A stretch of 64,000 nt of DNA from Chinchilla lanigera (taxonomy: Eukaryota > Chordata > Mammalia > Rodentia > Chinchillidae), in NCBI RefSeq assembly GCF_000276665.1, contig NW_004955487.1, positions 4,396,835-4,460,834 on the forward strand. The letters run 5' to 3'. Within the stretch, counting starts at the first letter, position 1; each line of letters opens with the position of its first letter. Shown piece by piece: positions 42,736-54,790 of this stretch. The position numbers and the translations under genes are program-made. Below the pieces are notes generated by a model. It was not told the origin of the DNA, searched no databases, and worked only from the letters and a program-made list of their open reading frames with translations.

Positions 42736-45039
42736 CCAAAATAGTGAACTACAAAAGTTGTTTGACAAGGATGGTGTTGACTACAAAAAGAAAAATTCCA
42801 CATGACAATACAAATGTTCTCTTTTTGCTGCCAATTATGATTTTTTAAAAAATATTTAATTCTAAATACAGATTTTTAAAAAATAATTCTAATGCATGCT
42901 ATCTTGTGGGATGAATAATTTGATAGATATTTAATTGGATAAGTGTATCTTCAGTGAAATATTCAAAAGATCACGCAGGAAGTTTATTTCATCAGCCTTA
43001 AAGCAATATTTATCAAAGGGAAAAAGTAGACAAGGAGATCATTTTAGAGAAAATCATCAGTCAGTGAAATTATTTTGTAATTCTTTATGGTTTCCTTTTC
43101 CTTGACTATAATGTGGCCAGCATACTACACAACATTTTTTAATGAGAAGGAAATCAGACGATAAATGTGTGCAAACTGCCAATAACATTGTGCAGGACTT
43201 TAAGCAATCCCCAAAATAGTTGCTATTATTATTTTTCCAGGCCCTTTCAGATCTAACCATCTGGCACATCAAAGAAGCTCCATCAGTCAGTACTACTGAG
43301 TACACTAGGTACTGGGCAGAAAAATTTCTACCAAATCATTTTTATCTTCACCTGTGAACTTACACAAAGGGGAAGTACTATGTACCCTCCAGTGTGGCCT
43401 ACATTCTGGCATCTGGACTTTCTATATGATAACAATTTCATGGTAGAATTCTCATGTGGAGTGTTGGAAGTTTCCCTTTCTAGGGCCCTGTTTAACATCA
43501 ATGATTCTTGCAGACATGGGACTGGATCATGAAAAACAATGAGTTTTGAGTCTTAAATATATCATCATGATCCTAATCCTAAAACACGTAAACATTCATT
43601 TAATGAGACACCTTCTGGAAAAAAAAATCACATTAACAGGGATAGAAATTATGAAAGCAGAGAAACAGGAGTCAGAACAGGCTTCCTAATCTGCTGAAAT
43701 GCCATCCAGTGGGATCCGTTTGCCTAGAATATTTGACCCAAAATCTTTATGACTGTGATCTACCATTGAGGGAAAATAGTTCATGGGACATAGTACCTGT
43801 CTCTAAAGTAGTGTAGATGACTCTATCATCCTGTAAACCTTCCCACTGACAAAGAGAAGTACCTGTGACCAGCACCTGGAGGCCACCACCACAGATGACT
43901 ACAGTCACAGCAAGAGAATGGAGATCCATCCTCAAAAATGTCCCACTACCAAAGACTGATGAGCTTGAACTTTGATGCGGAGAGCAACCATGATATGTGA
44001 GGACACATAACCTGCAGACCTGTCACCTGGGTCTAAACCCACTGGGTCAAGCCAATGTCAAAATTCCAGCTGATTATCCTATGAGGTTAATAGGGACTAA
44101 GTGAAATATTTTGATAGCAGTAAATACAAAAGAAGAACCAATCCTGCCTTTCCTGTAGGAAGTCCACCAGACACTGAAGAGTAGGTAAAGGGGTACTTCT
44201 CCTTATAAAAAATATTCCACCTAAAACAGGAAAAATAAATTATAGTTAGCCTGTCAAGCCTTGCAGAATCCATGTGTGTCCTTGGGCATCAAGGATGTTG
44301 ATGTCATAGACATGTTGTAGGTGCACTGACTCTGATGGAGACACAGCCCACCAATGGTGTGTGCAGGGCTGGTCAGAGGTGGGACACGGAGGACAGAGGG
44401 TGGTGCATGCCAAGTTAGGGAAACTGTCAGGGGTGATGCTTGGTGCTGGTGACCGTGAGGAAGGCAGAGGAACTGGGATATGCACAGAGCATGTGGAGAG
44501 GTCCCAGGAGGCCCAAAGGATGCCATCGTGTGACCTAAGCAGAAGTCGAAGGACAACTGCTTTGTGACAGTGCGTTCATCTCTACACTTGTTCTAGACCA
44601 TTTACTCTGTCTGTGCTTTATTTCCTATATCTGAGTCTTATCTTGTCACTTAAAGATTTAAAAGGCAAAAGCAAAAAATAAATAAGCAAATGAATACTTA
44701 TGTATTTACATTTTTACTGGTGAAACAGATTAATGGTATTAGATTATGCTGGCAAAAGTTACATTTTAAAATATGAATATTTTCATACATGTAGAAAAGT
44801 AAAGGAATAGTATACAGCAGCAAGTGGGCATCAGTGGAAATTACCAATGTTAACATGTTGGTTTTGTTTCCATTTTTAAAGGAAATGTGATGCTGCCTGT
44901 ATGTTAGCCTCACCCCATTTCTCCTATCTCATTCTGCTTCCTCACCCAGATGCCCTTAGAAGCCACTCTCGGTTTATAGGAACAGCCAGTGGCAATGAGG
45001 TCTACCAACACTGACTGGACACTTGCTCCATGCACACAA
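42736..45039. other. Unassigned AT-rich DNA
   Basis: No gene or certain repeat in 2.3 kb. 44760-44890 ('catgtagaaaagtaaagg', 'aacatgttggttttgtttcc') faintly resembles an old LINE 3' region. Confidence 0.35.
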
Positions 45040-45215
45040 GTCTTCCACATTGCTGCAAATCAAGACTTTACATCTTCAGAGCAGGTCCATAATGCAAGTG
45101 CTATATTTCCTCCACTTTGCATATGAGAAAACTGATGCACAGAGAAATCAAGCAACATCCCTCGTGTTTCCCAGAGGAGAGGTGGCAAAGCCCACTCAGA
45201 CTCAGGTGGTCAGCA
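45040..45215 (-). mobile_element. MIR SINE (antisense)
   Basis: 'cctccactttgcatatgaga', 'aaactgatgcacagagaaat' and 'caagcaacatccctcgtgtt' are the antisense MIR core ('ccattttacagatgaggaaactgaggcacagagag'). Confidence 0.75.
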
Positions 45216-46137
45216 CCAAGCATGGGGACCCCAGAGCAGCCAGTGTACCTAGGCAGAGCCATGGTGGCCCCAAAAGTTGTATTTTCCTTTCTCCATAGCT
45301 CTAACATTTGCAGATTCACTTGGGGTTTTTGTACATATGATTACATTGCCTATGTTAAAGTTATATTGCATAAGGCCTCTAACATAAAATTGAATATAAA
45401 ATCAGGACAAAATGACATGCTTTTCTGAGGCTGTCTTCTGTTCCTTGTGATGCTTGGGCTTCCTGTACATGACTCAATCACAGACCACACTAGCTGTGCT
45501 CACAATTGCAAAGAGGGGCTGCAGGGATGCAGTACCCCTCCTCTCCTGACCTCTTTCACATCAACTACGAAAATAAACGAGTCTGCAAAACTTCTAAGTT
45601 TCACTTAATTTAAAAGTTTCGTATATGTATCAAGCATCACATGGTACCCAGAAATATGTACAATTTTTATGTTTTCATGTATCTGAAAAAATTTTAAAAG
45701 TTCTATGCTTCTGTTATTTACAATTTTGCAATTATTTCTGACTAAATAGTAAGACATTTAGTTCTTATTATTTCAAACACCTCAGGACTAAACATTAGGA
45801 GTAATGTCACATAGATGTCTCACATTTTTTAAGAAGTTGCTGAGTAAAGACAATATATGGATTCATTATGTTATTTATTATTTTATGACTGGGATGATTC
45901 ATAGAAAGAAGTTTTTAAGAATTCCTAGGTTCAACAACACAATGTTAATTTCATTAAAGTAAATTGGTGAATTTGACATTTTAAAAATTCTCCATTGCTT
46001 AGCTGTTGCTTTCTAACTGATGACAATAAACAGATACCTGAACCATAAAATAGAGAACAAATCTAAGACATCTTAAGTACATATACTGTATCTTTAATAG
46101 GCATGTGTCTTTATGAGATATGATCAAAATGTATGCT
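45216..46137. other. Unassigned AT-rich DNA
   Basis: Nothing supportable. No coding frame. Confidence 0.35.
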
Positions 46138-46630
46138 GAATATTTTAAAATATTTTTTACAGTAAAAGACATTGCTATGAATCCATCAAAAATCCTCTCC
46201 CTTCACTTTAAATACACTCATCCCATCATCCTTGCTACTTTTTAAGCAGTTCTGGAGTCTTCCTTCTTGAGTGTCTTTATGAGGTATGATCTAAAATACA
46301 GTGAATGATGCTGTGAGCACCACCCAACAGAAAGGCAGCTTGTAAAAACATGATGCTCTGTCCTCATCCACCTCAGTCACCAGATCTAGGACCATGTGGC
46401 TCCTGGCTCTTCCCCAAAGTCAAAATGACCAGGAAAGGGAAATATTTTTAATCCATTCAAGACATAGAGGTACCCAGGACAGCACAGCTAAAGACCGTCA
46501 GGAAAGAGGACTCCAGAACTGCTGCAGAAAGTGGCAAGGATGATGGGATGAGTGTGTTTGAAGTAAGGGGAGGATTGTGAGGGGATTCATGGCATATGTC
46601 TTTTACAGTAATACATTTTTAACATTTCAA
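46138..46630. repeat. Imperfect long inverted repeat (about 130-bp arms)
   Basis: The left arm (about 46151-46280) is the reverse complement of the right arm (about 46489-46620), at roughly 80% by eye. The longest perfect block is 20 bases: 'cactcatcccatcatccttg' (left, from 46216) pairs with its complement ending near 46555. 'gcagttctggagtc' and 'gtaaaagacat' also pair. The spacer is about 208 bases. Outer flanks stay weakly complementary. It could be a DNA transposon with long terminal inverted repeats or two oppositely oriented copies of an unnamed repeat. No transposase frame. Confidence 0.85.
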
Positions 46631-47252
46631 CACTGACTGTCCAGTTCAATCATACCCTGCATCATCTTATCTCCCTGCCTACCTGCCTGTGTCTCTAGTA
46701 GCCCCTGCCGCCCCTCTTCTTTCCTCCCTTCCAGCTTCTTCAGGTCCCTGCTTCCTTCCCCACTTTGCAAGCTCCCTTTCCCTATCCAACAGCAGATCTT
46801 AGTAGGGATGGAGAGAGGAGCCAGCACCTCCTGAGGATCTCCTACATATCCCTTACCCTTGGGGCACAGCATTGCATGTGGTCCCTGCACCCCTATTTGC
46901 CCAGCATCCCTAGGGCCCGACCCCCAACCCATCGCTGAGGCTGCAAGCTTGGTACAATTACTCTTACCTTTCCACCTACTTTTCTGCTTTGCCTGATGCT
47001 CTGTAATCACGCACTGTGTCACCATCATCCAATTTTCTCCACCTTGCCTGGTATTCTCCACAGCCCAATGGGAGCCAGAGGACCCCAGAGATCTCAGTGA
47101 GCAGTGTCAGGTGACCCATGTGGATTCAGTAACACCATATTTTGGTGGTGTACGTGTATGTGAATGCCTTCATCTGTATATGTTGTCTTTGAGACTCATC
47201 TTTCAGGACTGGTCATTAGCCTACAGTTTGAAATGAGCCATGTTCTATGGTG
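46631..47252. other. Unassigned DNA
   Basis: A 144-residue minus-strand frame (47061 to 46627) has no recognisable domain. No repeat recognised. Confidence 0.35.
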
Positions 47253-47432
47253 CTGGAGATTGAACCAGGTCTACATGCCCTGCTCTTTTAAAAGGTTTGT
47301 TTGGTCTTTTTTAATATTGAGACAAGGTCTTACTAATTCACTAAATTGCTCTGGCAGGACTCAGTTCTGGAATCCTCCTGTCTCAGCCTCCTAGAGTGCT
47401 ACGGTTGCAAGCATGCACCATTTCCAGCCGCC
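47253..47432 (-). mobile_element. B1-ID dimer SINE, minus strand
   Basis: 'gtgctggagattgaaccagg' (ID half), a T-rich linker, then 'tattgagacaaggtcttact', 'cctcctgtctcagcctccta' and 'gcaagcatgcaccatttcca' (antisense B1). Confidence 0.88.
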
Positions 47433-48026
47433 TTGTTACTTTTTAAATATATAGGCTTTTTAAAAAAATTGCAATGGAGTATAAATGAAAATAGCATTTA
47501 TTGACTTGAGTCAATTTTTGAATAATTTTGCCTCTAAGAAATTCATCCCCCCCCAAGAATGAATCTTTTTGCACTGAAGAAAATGTGCCTGAGAGCCTAA
47601 TGGTACTCACATTCCTTGGGACACCTCAAGCCTTCTCATAAACCATGTACAGCTCAGAGGCAAAAGTCACCCTCCTGACAGCGTCCAGGAGGTGGGAAGT
47701 TGCAGTGCTGATGGAGTCACACGTGTCACTGCGTAAGTGCAGCTCCAGATCTGTGGAGGAAGGGAAGCAAGACAGTCAGGACTGAGCATAGCTCCTCTCT
47801 CTCTGAGCGTGCTGGCCTCAAGTAGAGGCGCACAGGGAACTTGCTGAGGTTTCTCCGACCAGTCCTCAGTACAGATAAATTTGTTCAAGTTAGTGTTCAT
47901 ATACCCATATGAGCTCTAGTGGTCTAGAAATGAATTTTTAAGTTCCTTCTAATCAAACAGCCTTAGATGTCCTCAGAATGCTGTTAATTTTAGCAGAGAA
48001 ATGATTAACCTCCGTGTACTATAAGA
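47433..48026. other. Unassigned DNA
   Basis: Nothing recognised. Confidence 0.35.
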
Positions 48027-48126
48027 ATCTCTCTCTCTCTTTCTTCTCTTCTCCCTCTCTCTTTCTCTCCCCTTCTTCTTTCTTCTTTCTCTTCCACCAT
48101 CTCCTCCTCTTCTTCTCTCTCTCTCT
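48027..48126. repeat. 100-bp polypyrimidine (TC-rich) tract
   Basis: Almost pure C/T on the plus strand, with only two or three purines. The minus-strand frame through it is a Glu/Arg-rich artefact. Confidence 0.95.
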
Positions 48127-49261
48127 GATTTTTCTCCCTCATCACTGATCTTGAGCCAGACACTATCTTTCTCAGCTTTAGTTTCTTAAACTGTAAAGCC
48201 ACTGATCTCTAAGGTGGCCATTTCACTTCTAATTTCCTGTGATTGTAACATCTGCTTATGCTTTTCTTTCTATTTGGAAAGCAAGTGCATTTGGGCAATG
48301 AGATTCTAATCCTGTCAATTAAGCGGATTGTCTAAACTGCACCACAGCCTAAAATAAATTTAAATGGTGGTATCTAGTGCCCACTTCTCAAGGCCTCCCT
48401 AGAGTGACATGGGTGCATCCCCATCCCCTGAGTTCTTTTCTGATGAGGCTGAATGGAGGACTCAGAGTGGGCTAAAAAACACACAGTGAGAAACAGTACT
48501 GAATAGCCTTCTGGGCCATCTCGGTGCAAATAAAGCCAGCCACCAGTCACAGCCTGCTGCAGGGATGGTCACTGAAATTAGTGGTGAAAGAAGCAGATAC
48601 CAACATCAAGTGTCTTTGTCTAAGATGTGAGGGAGTGGGTGGCCAGAGGAAGCTAACATGTCCCATGAGCCTGGACCAAGGACAGACACAGCTGGAGGAG
48701 TACAAAGTGGTGACAATCCAGCCAGGTTCTTCAGGGAGCCCCAGGAGGCAGAAAGAGATCGGCACAGGCAGGACTGATCAGGTCAACTGAAGGCCCAAGC
48801 TCTGAAATGCAGGCTCACCCTGCCTGTCTCCCTGGCCCATGTAACTAAGGCACCCAGTAGACAGAACTAGGGAGGCCATGTGATAGCAACCCCACACCAG
48901 CACCAAAGGGGACGGAGCCAGGAAGGACCCAGCTGTCCCTGGGCAGAGAAGAGCAAGTGGTCTCCCCTGAGCCAGTCAATCATAGCCTCTGATACTGTGT
49001 CTGTCTGGGAACGGGCTGGCTTGCTAGCTATCAGTATCAAGTTCCCTTCCTCAAGGTGCCCATTACCATGGGTCGGGAGAGCCAGTGGCCTGTCACAACA
49101 TGAAGACAGAAGAGAAGAGTGGGGGATCCCTGCTGAGAACCCAGACAGCCATTACCGGACTGATGTGGCCACAGCACACTTAAAAAGTAGCCAACTTGAC
49201 TCTCCTTGTGCCAGCTCCAAAGGCAGAGACACAGCAGATTAAAAGTAAATGAAATCTTTCA
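48127..49261. other. Unassigned unique DNA
   Basis: No gene or repeat recognised. Confidence 0.4.
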
Positions 49262-49352
49262 CTAGTATATTCTAGATACATTGGACTAAGTTGCTCAGGG
49301 TGGGCTTGAACTTGCAATCCTCCTGCCTCAGCCTCCCAGAGTGCTGGAATAC
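49262..49352 (-). mobile_element. B1 SINE fragment, minus strand
   Basis: 'ggactaagttgctcagggtg', 'ggcttgaacttgcaatcctc' and 'cagcctcccagagtgctgga' are an antisense B1 body, truncated at both ends. Confidence 0.88.
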
Positions 49353-51503
49353 ATGGGGTTTGTGTTCTATTTGTTCTGAAAAGTACTGATAGGGTCAAGG
49401 GTTCCTCAGTGATGCAGATTCTGATTCCAAGGTGTAGGAAGGTGGCGCAGAGATGCTTGGGAGATGCCCAGATGTTTGAGGCCCAAGCCACTCAGCTCAG
49501 GAATAAGATACCATAGAAGAAAAAGGTATTTCCATCTGTAATTGGGCTGCACAACTCCTGCTGTGTGGTGTATTAGAAGACAAAGCAGGAATTGCTCATT
49601 ATCACAAATTAATAAGATCCTGCATTGGTGATGTGTTTTTAAGATGCTTCTCTTCGCAAAGTTTCTGTGATCTGGAGATCACGAGAGGCCGGAGAGCCAC
49701 AGAGCCCATGCTAGCCCATTTGTTCACTTCTTCCTGATGTGGTTGAGATTCTGGACCAGGATATGCTGTGTCCAGGGCCTGTGGGGATTTGTGTACAACT
49801 TTGCGGGTGGACATGGCCAGATTCTGAGAGGGAGGGAGGAAGGCAACCGGAAGTGAATCGGCCAGGATCTGGGCCGAGGGTGGGAAGACAGCCCTGATGA
49901 GGGGATCCAGGAGGGATGTTGTCACTAAGCTCACAGTCTCTGTAGGGAGCCTGGCTCTGGCTGCAGTTCCGGTGCACATGGTTTTTGTGTTCCGTGCTTC
50001 CTGCAGTATCAGAGTTCTCACATTCACATCTAGGAAACCATCTATCTCACTTTAGCAAAAAGACAACTCATTTAGAAGATGCTGGAAGCCCTCAGAATCC
50101 CCAGAAGTAGGGACCCAGTTGGTGGTTGTGTGGCCCTGCCTGGCACTCACATCAAACAGCTGAGGGATTCATGTTGCTTTGGTCCAAAAGGTCAGAGGTG
50201 GCATTGATGGTGTCTCTCCTACCGTGCTAAGTCCTGCTCCCATTGCCTCCCTTCAGCATCCCACTGAGTCCCACCTGCTCACCGCATGGGAGACCCCAGA
50301 TGTCTGCACTGAGAGAAGCATGTCCTGGGTGCCAGCCTGCACACGGAGCTCAATTCTCCTTTAGCTATTAAGACAGGGCATGCGCATTTTTGCACAATGC
50401 CCCAGAATCCCCTTTTGTTCTGATGTTTCTCCTTCCTTTCTGCTGTGAGGCAACACCAACACCGCAAGCCCTACTGAGCCCCAGTTGGCAGTTTAAGAGC
50501 CCCAAAGCAGAAGTGAAGAGTACTAGGCAAGGCCTCTTGTGCTTCTGTCTATCAACAGAACCTAGGTGCTCCAGACAGACTCCGTGCTTTGCCCTATATT
50601 TTACCTGAATTCTCTTCCTGAACTCTGGTCACCCTGTCTCTCACCAAGAAACCTAGAGCCAACAGAAACCCTTCTTCCTTGGGTCCTTTCAGCATTTTGT
50701 TCTTGCCACAGAGTCCAGCCACAGAGTCTCTGCAGTGAGAAGAGAATTGTGTGTGCTGCCCAGACAATGAATTATCTAACCAGATGCACACAGTAGAGAT
50801 GAACTGTTGTTCCCAATAATGAAGGAATCTACCTGTTCTCTTCTCTGATTGAAAAACAGCCTGCATCCTATGCAGGGGATGGACTCTGCTGGCTTGTTTT
50901 AGTGAAGAGGCTATGCTTGGAGAAACAAGTCATCACCACTCTCCTGGAGACATCTTCTGCCCTAGCCAGGCCACTTACTGAAAAGGGATATAATGACAGC
51001 CCTGTCCTATCACCCCTGGGCACTCTACATTCTTGATCTGTCCAGAAATGTCATAAGCTTTCTTAACTGCTTTGCCAATGCAAGTATTAGGGATTCAAAG
51101 CAGGGATCCCAGCAGACATTGGATAGGTCTTGTTCATCTCCACCTATAGGAATTTGGGAGAAATTCAGGGAAGACTTGAGACCCTTGAGCATATGTAATC
51201 AGCCTCATGCTCCTTCATTCTACATGTTTCCAGGTGGATGTGTGACATTATGCTTCCCAAGAATAACCAAGCCGATGTCTAATGATACCCATGGGGTATG
51301 GCAACTTCCCTTTCCTGGTGTGCCTCACTCCAGCCACCAGCTGCAGACTCATCTGGAAGAGAGTCATTTATTTTCCTGATGTTACTGCAAGGTCTTGTCT
51401 CAAAGGCACCTTTTATTCTAGATGCCCTAGTTCTGGAAGCAATTCATTTCTGCAGTTGGCCAAAGAATCAGGGATCTTTATGGCAGGGCTACAGACAGAT
51501 CTA
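49353..51503. other. Unassigned unique DNA
   Basis: 2.1 kb with no supportable gene, RNA or repeat. The 141-residue minus-strand frame (50027 to 49602) and the 128-residue plus-strand frame at 50993 show no domain. Confidence 0.4.
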
Positions 51504-51972
51504 TTGTCTTAGTTACTTTTCTTGTTCCTGAGACAAAATACCTGACATCCACAAGGCTTATTTCAGCTCACAGTTTGTAGATGTTTCAGTCCATAGTTGG
51601 CTGGCTCCAAGGCAGGGTAGCATGGCAGAGCGGAATCACAGAGGAGAAGCAGTTCATGGCAAAGCGGGGCAGGCAGAAAGCAGCAAGCAGCAAGTAACTA
51701 CAGCAGCACTCTTTCTGTGCCTTCTAGTCTATCCAGGCTACACACCCTTTGGGTAGGTAGTATTCACACCCAGGGTAGGCCTTCCCATTATGCACACCCA
51801 GAACTATGCCAAACCAATCAGTGGACTGATATAATAATCACACACCCTTGATCCCAGCACCACACACTTAATCCCACATCACATATTGTAAATCAAGCCA
51901 CCTCTTAAATATTGTAAATCAAGCCACCTATAACCACATGAGGGGGGACATCTAGACACAAACTATAATACC
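51504..51972 (+). mobile_element. Rodent interspersed repeat, family X, long copy
   Basis: Begins 'ttgtcttagttacttttctt', then 'tgagacaaaatacctgacat', 'gctcacagtttgtagatgtt', 'tcagtccatagttggctggc', 'tccaaggcagggtagcatgg' and ends 'gacatctagacacaaactat'. It shares this order with 53048-53430. A 25-base direct duplication ('tattgtaaatcaagccacct' core) lies near 51883-51930. No coding capacity; class unknown to me. Confidence 0.7.
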
Positions 51973-52232
51973 ACTGTTCACAGACACCAACTTTCCTTAC
52001 TTCTGCAAATGAAGTAGGACTTCTGCAGACCACTACCTAGTTCTTTCCAGCAAAGTATTCTACATGGACATGGTTGAAAATTTAATTACCAGGTACCATG
52101 AGTAGACATTCCTCTGTGGCTGGATGTCCTCTACCAAGTGAGATGAACCTTAATTTACCCTATTTCTCCAGGGTCAGTTTATTTGTATTTATATTATTAA
52201 TGTGCATCTCTTAGTGCATTTGGTAGCAAGAG
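51973..52232. other. Unassigned DNA
   Basis: Nothing recognised. Confidence 0.35.
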
Positions 52233-52569
52233 TGATAGTTAAGCTGGAGTGTCAATTTGATTGACTTGGGAGATTCCCAGAGGATTAGTAGATCCCAATT
52301 CTGGGTGTGTCTGGGTGGTAATGGAGGTGTGACCTTGAGCTCCATGTCTGGTTCCTACCCTATTCCTCTCTAGCTCTGTTCCCCTGCTCTGCTTCCTGCC
52401 TACCATTCAACTGAGCATCTTCCTTCCATCATAACCTTCTGCCATGATACTCCTACCTTCAGCCAGTTGACAATAGACTGAATCCTCTGAAAACATAAAC
52501 CAATTAAACCTGTCCTCCTTTAAAATGAGTATTTTGTCCAGCAACGGGAAAACTGACAATATAGGAAAC
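52233..52569 (+). repeat. 5' LTR of the MaLR-type element
   Basis: Starts near 'tgatagttaagctggagtgt' and ends just before the primer-binding-like site. Landmarks shared with the 3' LTR are 'tctgggtg', 'gtgaccttgagctcc', 'gaatcctctgaaa' and an ATTAAA polyadenylation-type signal (52503-52508). Confidence 0.78.
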
Positions 52570-52588
52570 TGGTACCCGAAAATTGGGG
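52570..52588 (+). other. Primer-binding-like site
   Basis: 'tggtacccgaaaattgggg' directly follows the 5' LTR. It resembles the ERVL/MaLR site ('tggtaccagaagtgggg') with several substitutions. This position and match fix the orientation as plus. Confidence 0.68.
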
Positions 52589-53047
52589 TCATTGTTCTGA
52601 CTACACTTGCCTATGTGGCATTGGTAGTTTAGAAGCTTTTAGAAGTGGTTTGCACGAAGGATTTGGAAAGTGTTGGAAACATGCACTAGTAAAAGCCTAG
52701 AATGCTGTAAGCAGAGCCTAATGGATGATTTTTATCAGAGCTCATAAGACCAGACTGCTTACAAGAACACAGCCAATAAAGGCCAGGATCATGGTGTTAC
52801 ATACTGGAATGTGGATTCTACTGGGAATTAGACTACAAGCCATGCATGTTACATCCTAACAAAGAATTTGTTTATATTTTGCCCATTTTCTTGTACTTTA
52901 CAGAGGCTAAGTTTAAGAGATATGGACCACCTCTGGCAGAGGAAATTTCAAGATAGCCCAATGTGCAGGTTGTAGCATAGGATGACTGCCTTTTTTTTTT
53001 TTAAGCTAGGCATATGAGGAGAATTGGGAGGAAAAATCAAAGCAGAT

Positions 53048-53430
53048 GTCTTAGTTACTTTTTTCTCACTGCTGAGAGAAAATACCCAATACCCAAAATT
53101 AAGGAAGGAAAGGTTTACTTAGCTTACAATTTGTGGAGGTTTCAGTCTATAATCAGCTGGCTTGAAGGCAGGGTGGCAGGGCACAGAGGCAGCTCTTAGG
53201 TGGCACAAGATAGCAAAAGCAGCAAGAGCAAAAGCTGGGAGGGGAGTAAGTCTTTTCCCTCCCTTATATTGTATGCAGGCCATCTGCCCTGGAGGGGTCC
53301 TTTACACCCACACCGTCTCCATACCTTTCTATTTCACAAGCTCAGGATGTTTACAAAGAACCCTGGCTCCCTGTTGAATTAAACTTTTAAACTTCTCAAA
53401 TTGACACAATGTATCAACCATTACAATAGG
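53048..53430 (+). mobile_element. Family X rodent repeat nested in the MaLR element
   Basis: 'tcttagttacttttttctca', 'gagagaaaatacccaatacc', 'gcttacaatttgtggaggtt', 'tcagtctataatcagctggc', 'ttgaaggcagggtggcaggg' parallel 51504-51972. MaLR internal sequence continues on both sides ('caaagcagatg' left, 'ctgctggaaaaacc' right), so this is a later insertion. Confidence 0.72.
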
Positions 53431-54439
53431 CTGCTGGAAAAACCTAAATTTGGCCGAAAAGAACCACATGTAATGTTGAGGCCAAAGAACTGTATTTGCC
53501 AAAGAGATTAAAGCCATTAAAAAGATACCAAGTTCTTTGAATCAAGACAAGAAAAATGCCTTAAGGGTATCTCAAGAATCAGAAAGACTCTACTCATCAT
53601 GGGCTCAAGGTGCAAAAGTATAAACCATTCACTTGAGAAGAGTGTTCTTGGTAATTGGCTCCCTGGGATTAATTTTACCATACTCAGCTATATAGGCAAT
53701 CAGAGGCCATGGTCAAAGGAGGCACAGCTAATGTTTGAGCTGGTAGCAGATCTTGGCACAGTCCAAATGATGCTACATTTTCAGGCATGCAGAAGGCAAA
53801 AGTTGTGGAGTTGTGGGGGCTTTGACTCAGATTTTAAAGAAAGGCCAGGCAATGTATCCCTCAGAGGAGTAAATGTGAAGCTACAAGAATAAAGCCAAAG
53901 GTGCAGTGGAGACCCCAGGAAGTTGGAGATTCCAAGAATGTAAGATGCCTCTCTAAAAAAACTGCAGGCTGTGAGTAGCCAGCCCAACAGGAAGGTCACG
54001 TGGGTTACAACTGGAAAGGCCATGGGTGGAGCTGCCCAGGCCTATTGAATTCCTATTTTACCACATGTGCCCTAAATGCCAGACATGGAACTACAGTACT
54101 TAAGTTGCCCTGCTGGTTTTTCATCTTGCTTTGGTCCTTTTCTAACCTCCTATTTCTCCCTTTTGGAATGAAATATTTACCCTATATCATTGTATGTTGG
54201 GAATATGTAACTTGCTTTTTGAATTTTGCAAGGATTCACAGCTAAGAGCTTTCCTTGAGTCTTAGAAGAAACTTTGGACTTGGAGTTTTGAGCAATGCTG
54301 GACCTGTTAAGACTTTAAGGAAGGCAGTGGTGCATTTTCAGTTGTGTGCAGCACAGTTATATCATGTTAGGAACAGTGAAGACCTTGTGTCTATTTGGAG
54401 ATGAAGGATTGTTTCAGGTGTCAAGTTGATATGTGGTGG

Positions 54440-54790
54440 AATATGACAGTTAGCTGAGCTTTGAATTTTATTTGAGAGCTGACTAGGGGATTAATAAAGC
54501 ATATTTCTGGGTGAGTCTGAACGGGTCTGAATGGGTCATGGGAGCATGACCTTGGGCTCTGTATCTGACCTCTGATCCCTTTCTGGCACTGTTTCCCTCT
54601 TCTGATTCCTGGCCTCCATGAAGTGAGCAGGTTTTCTCCAGCATGTACTGTCCCTGTGATGCACCTGCCTTGGAACAAGCTTGCTATGGGATGAATCCTC
54701 TGAAACCATGAGCCAAATTAAACCCTCCTCTTCTAAGTTATGGGTGGCAGGAATTTGGTCCAACACTGATGAATACAGCAAATACATACA
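54440..54790 (+). repeat. 3' LTR of the MaLR-type element
   Basis: Contains 'gacagttagctgagctttga', 'tttctgggtgagtctgaacg', 'catgaccttgggctctgtat', 'gaatcctctgaaaccatgag' and ATTAAA at 54717-54722. The order matches the 5' LTR. Borders are approximate; no certain target duplication seen. Confidence 0.75.

Larger units (their letters stand above)
52233..54790 (+). mobile_element. MaLR/ERVL-type endogenous retroelement with two LTRs
   Basis: It has a 5' LTR (52233-52569), a primer-binding-like site, an internal region of about 1.9 kb and a 3' LTR (about 54440-54790). The internal end carries typical MaLR phrases ('cctcctatttctcccttttg', 'tcattgtatgttgggaatat', 'gaaactttggacttggag', 'gttaagactttaaggaaggc'). 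MaLR internal regions lack retroviral genes, and none is readable here. The two LTRs share landmarks but have diverged strongly, so the insertion is old. A family X repeat was later inserted at 53048-53430. The exact MaLR subfamily is not assigned. Confidence 0.83.
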
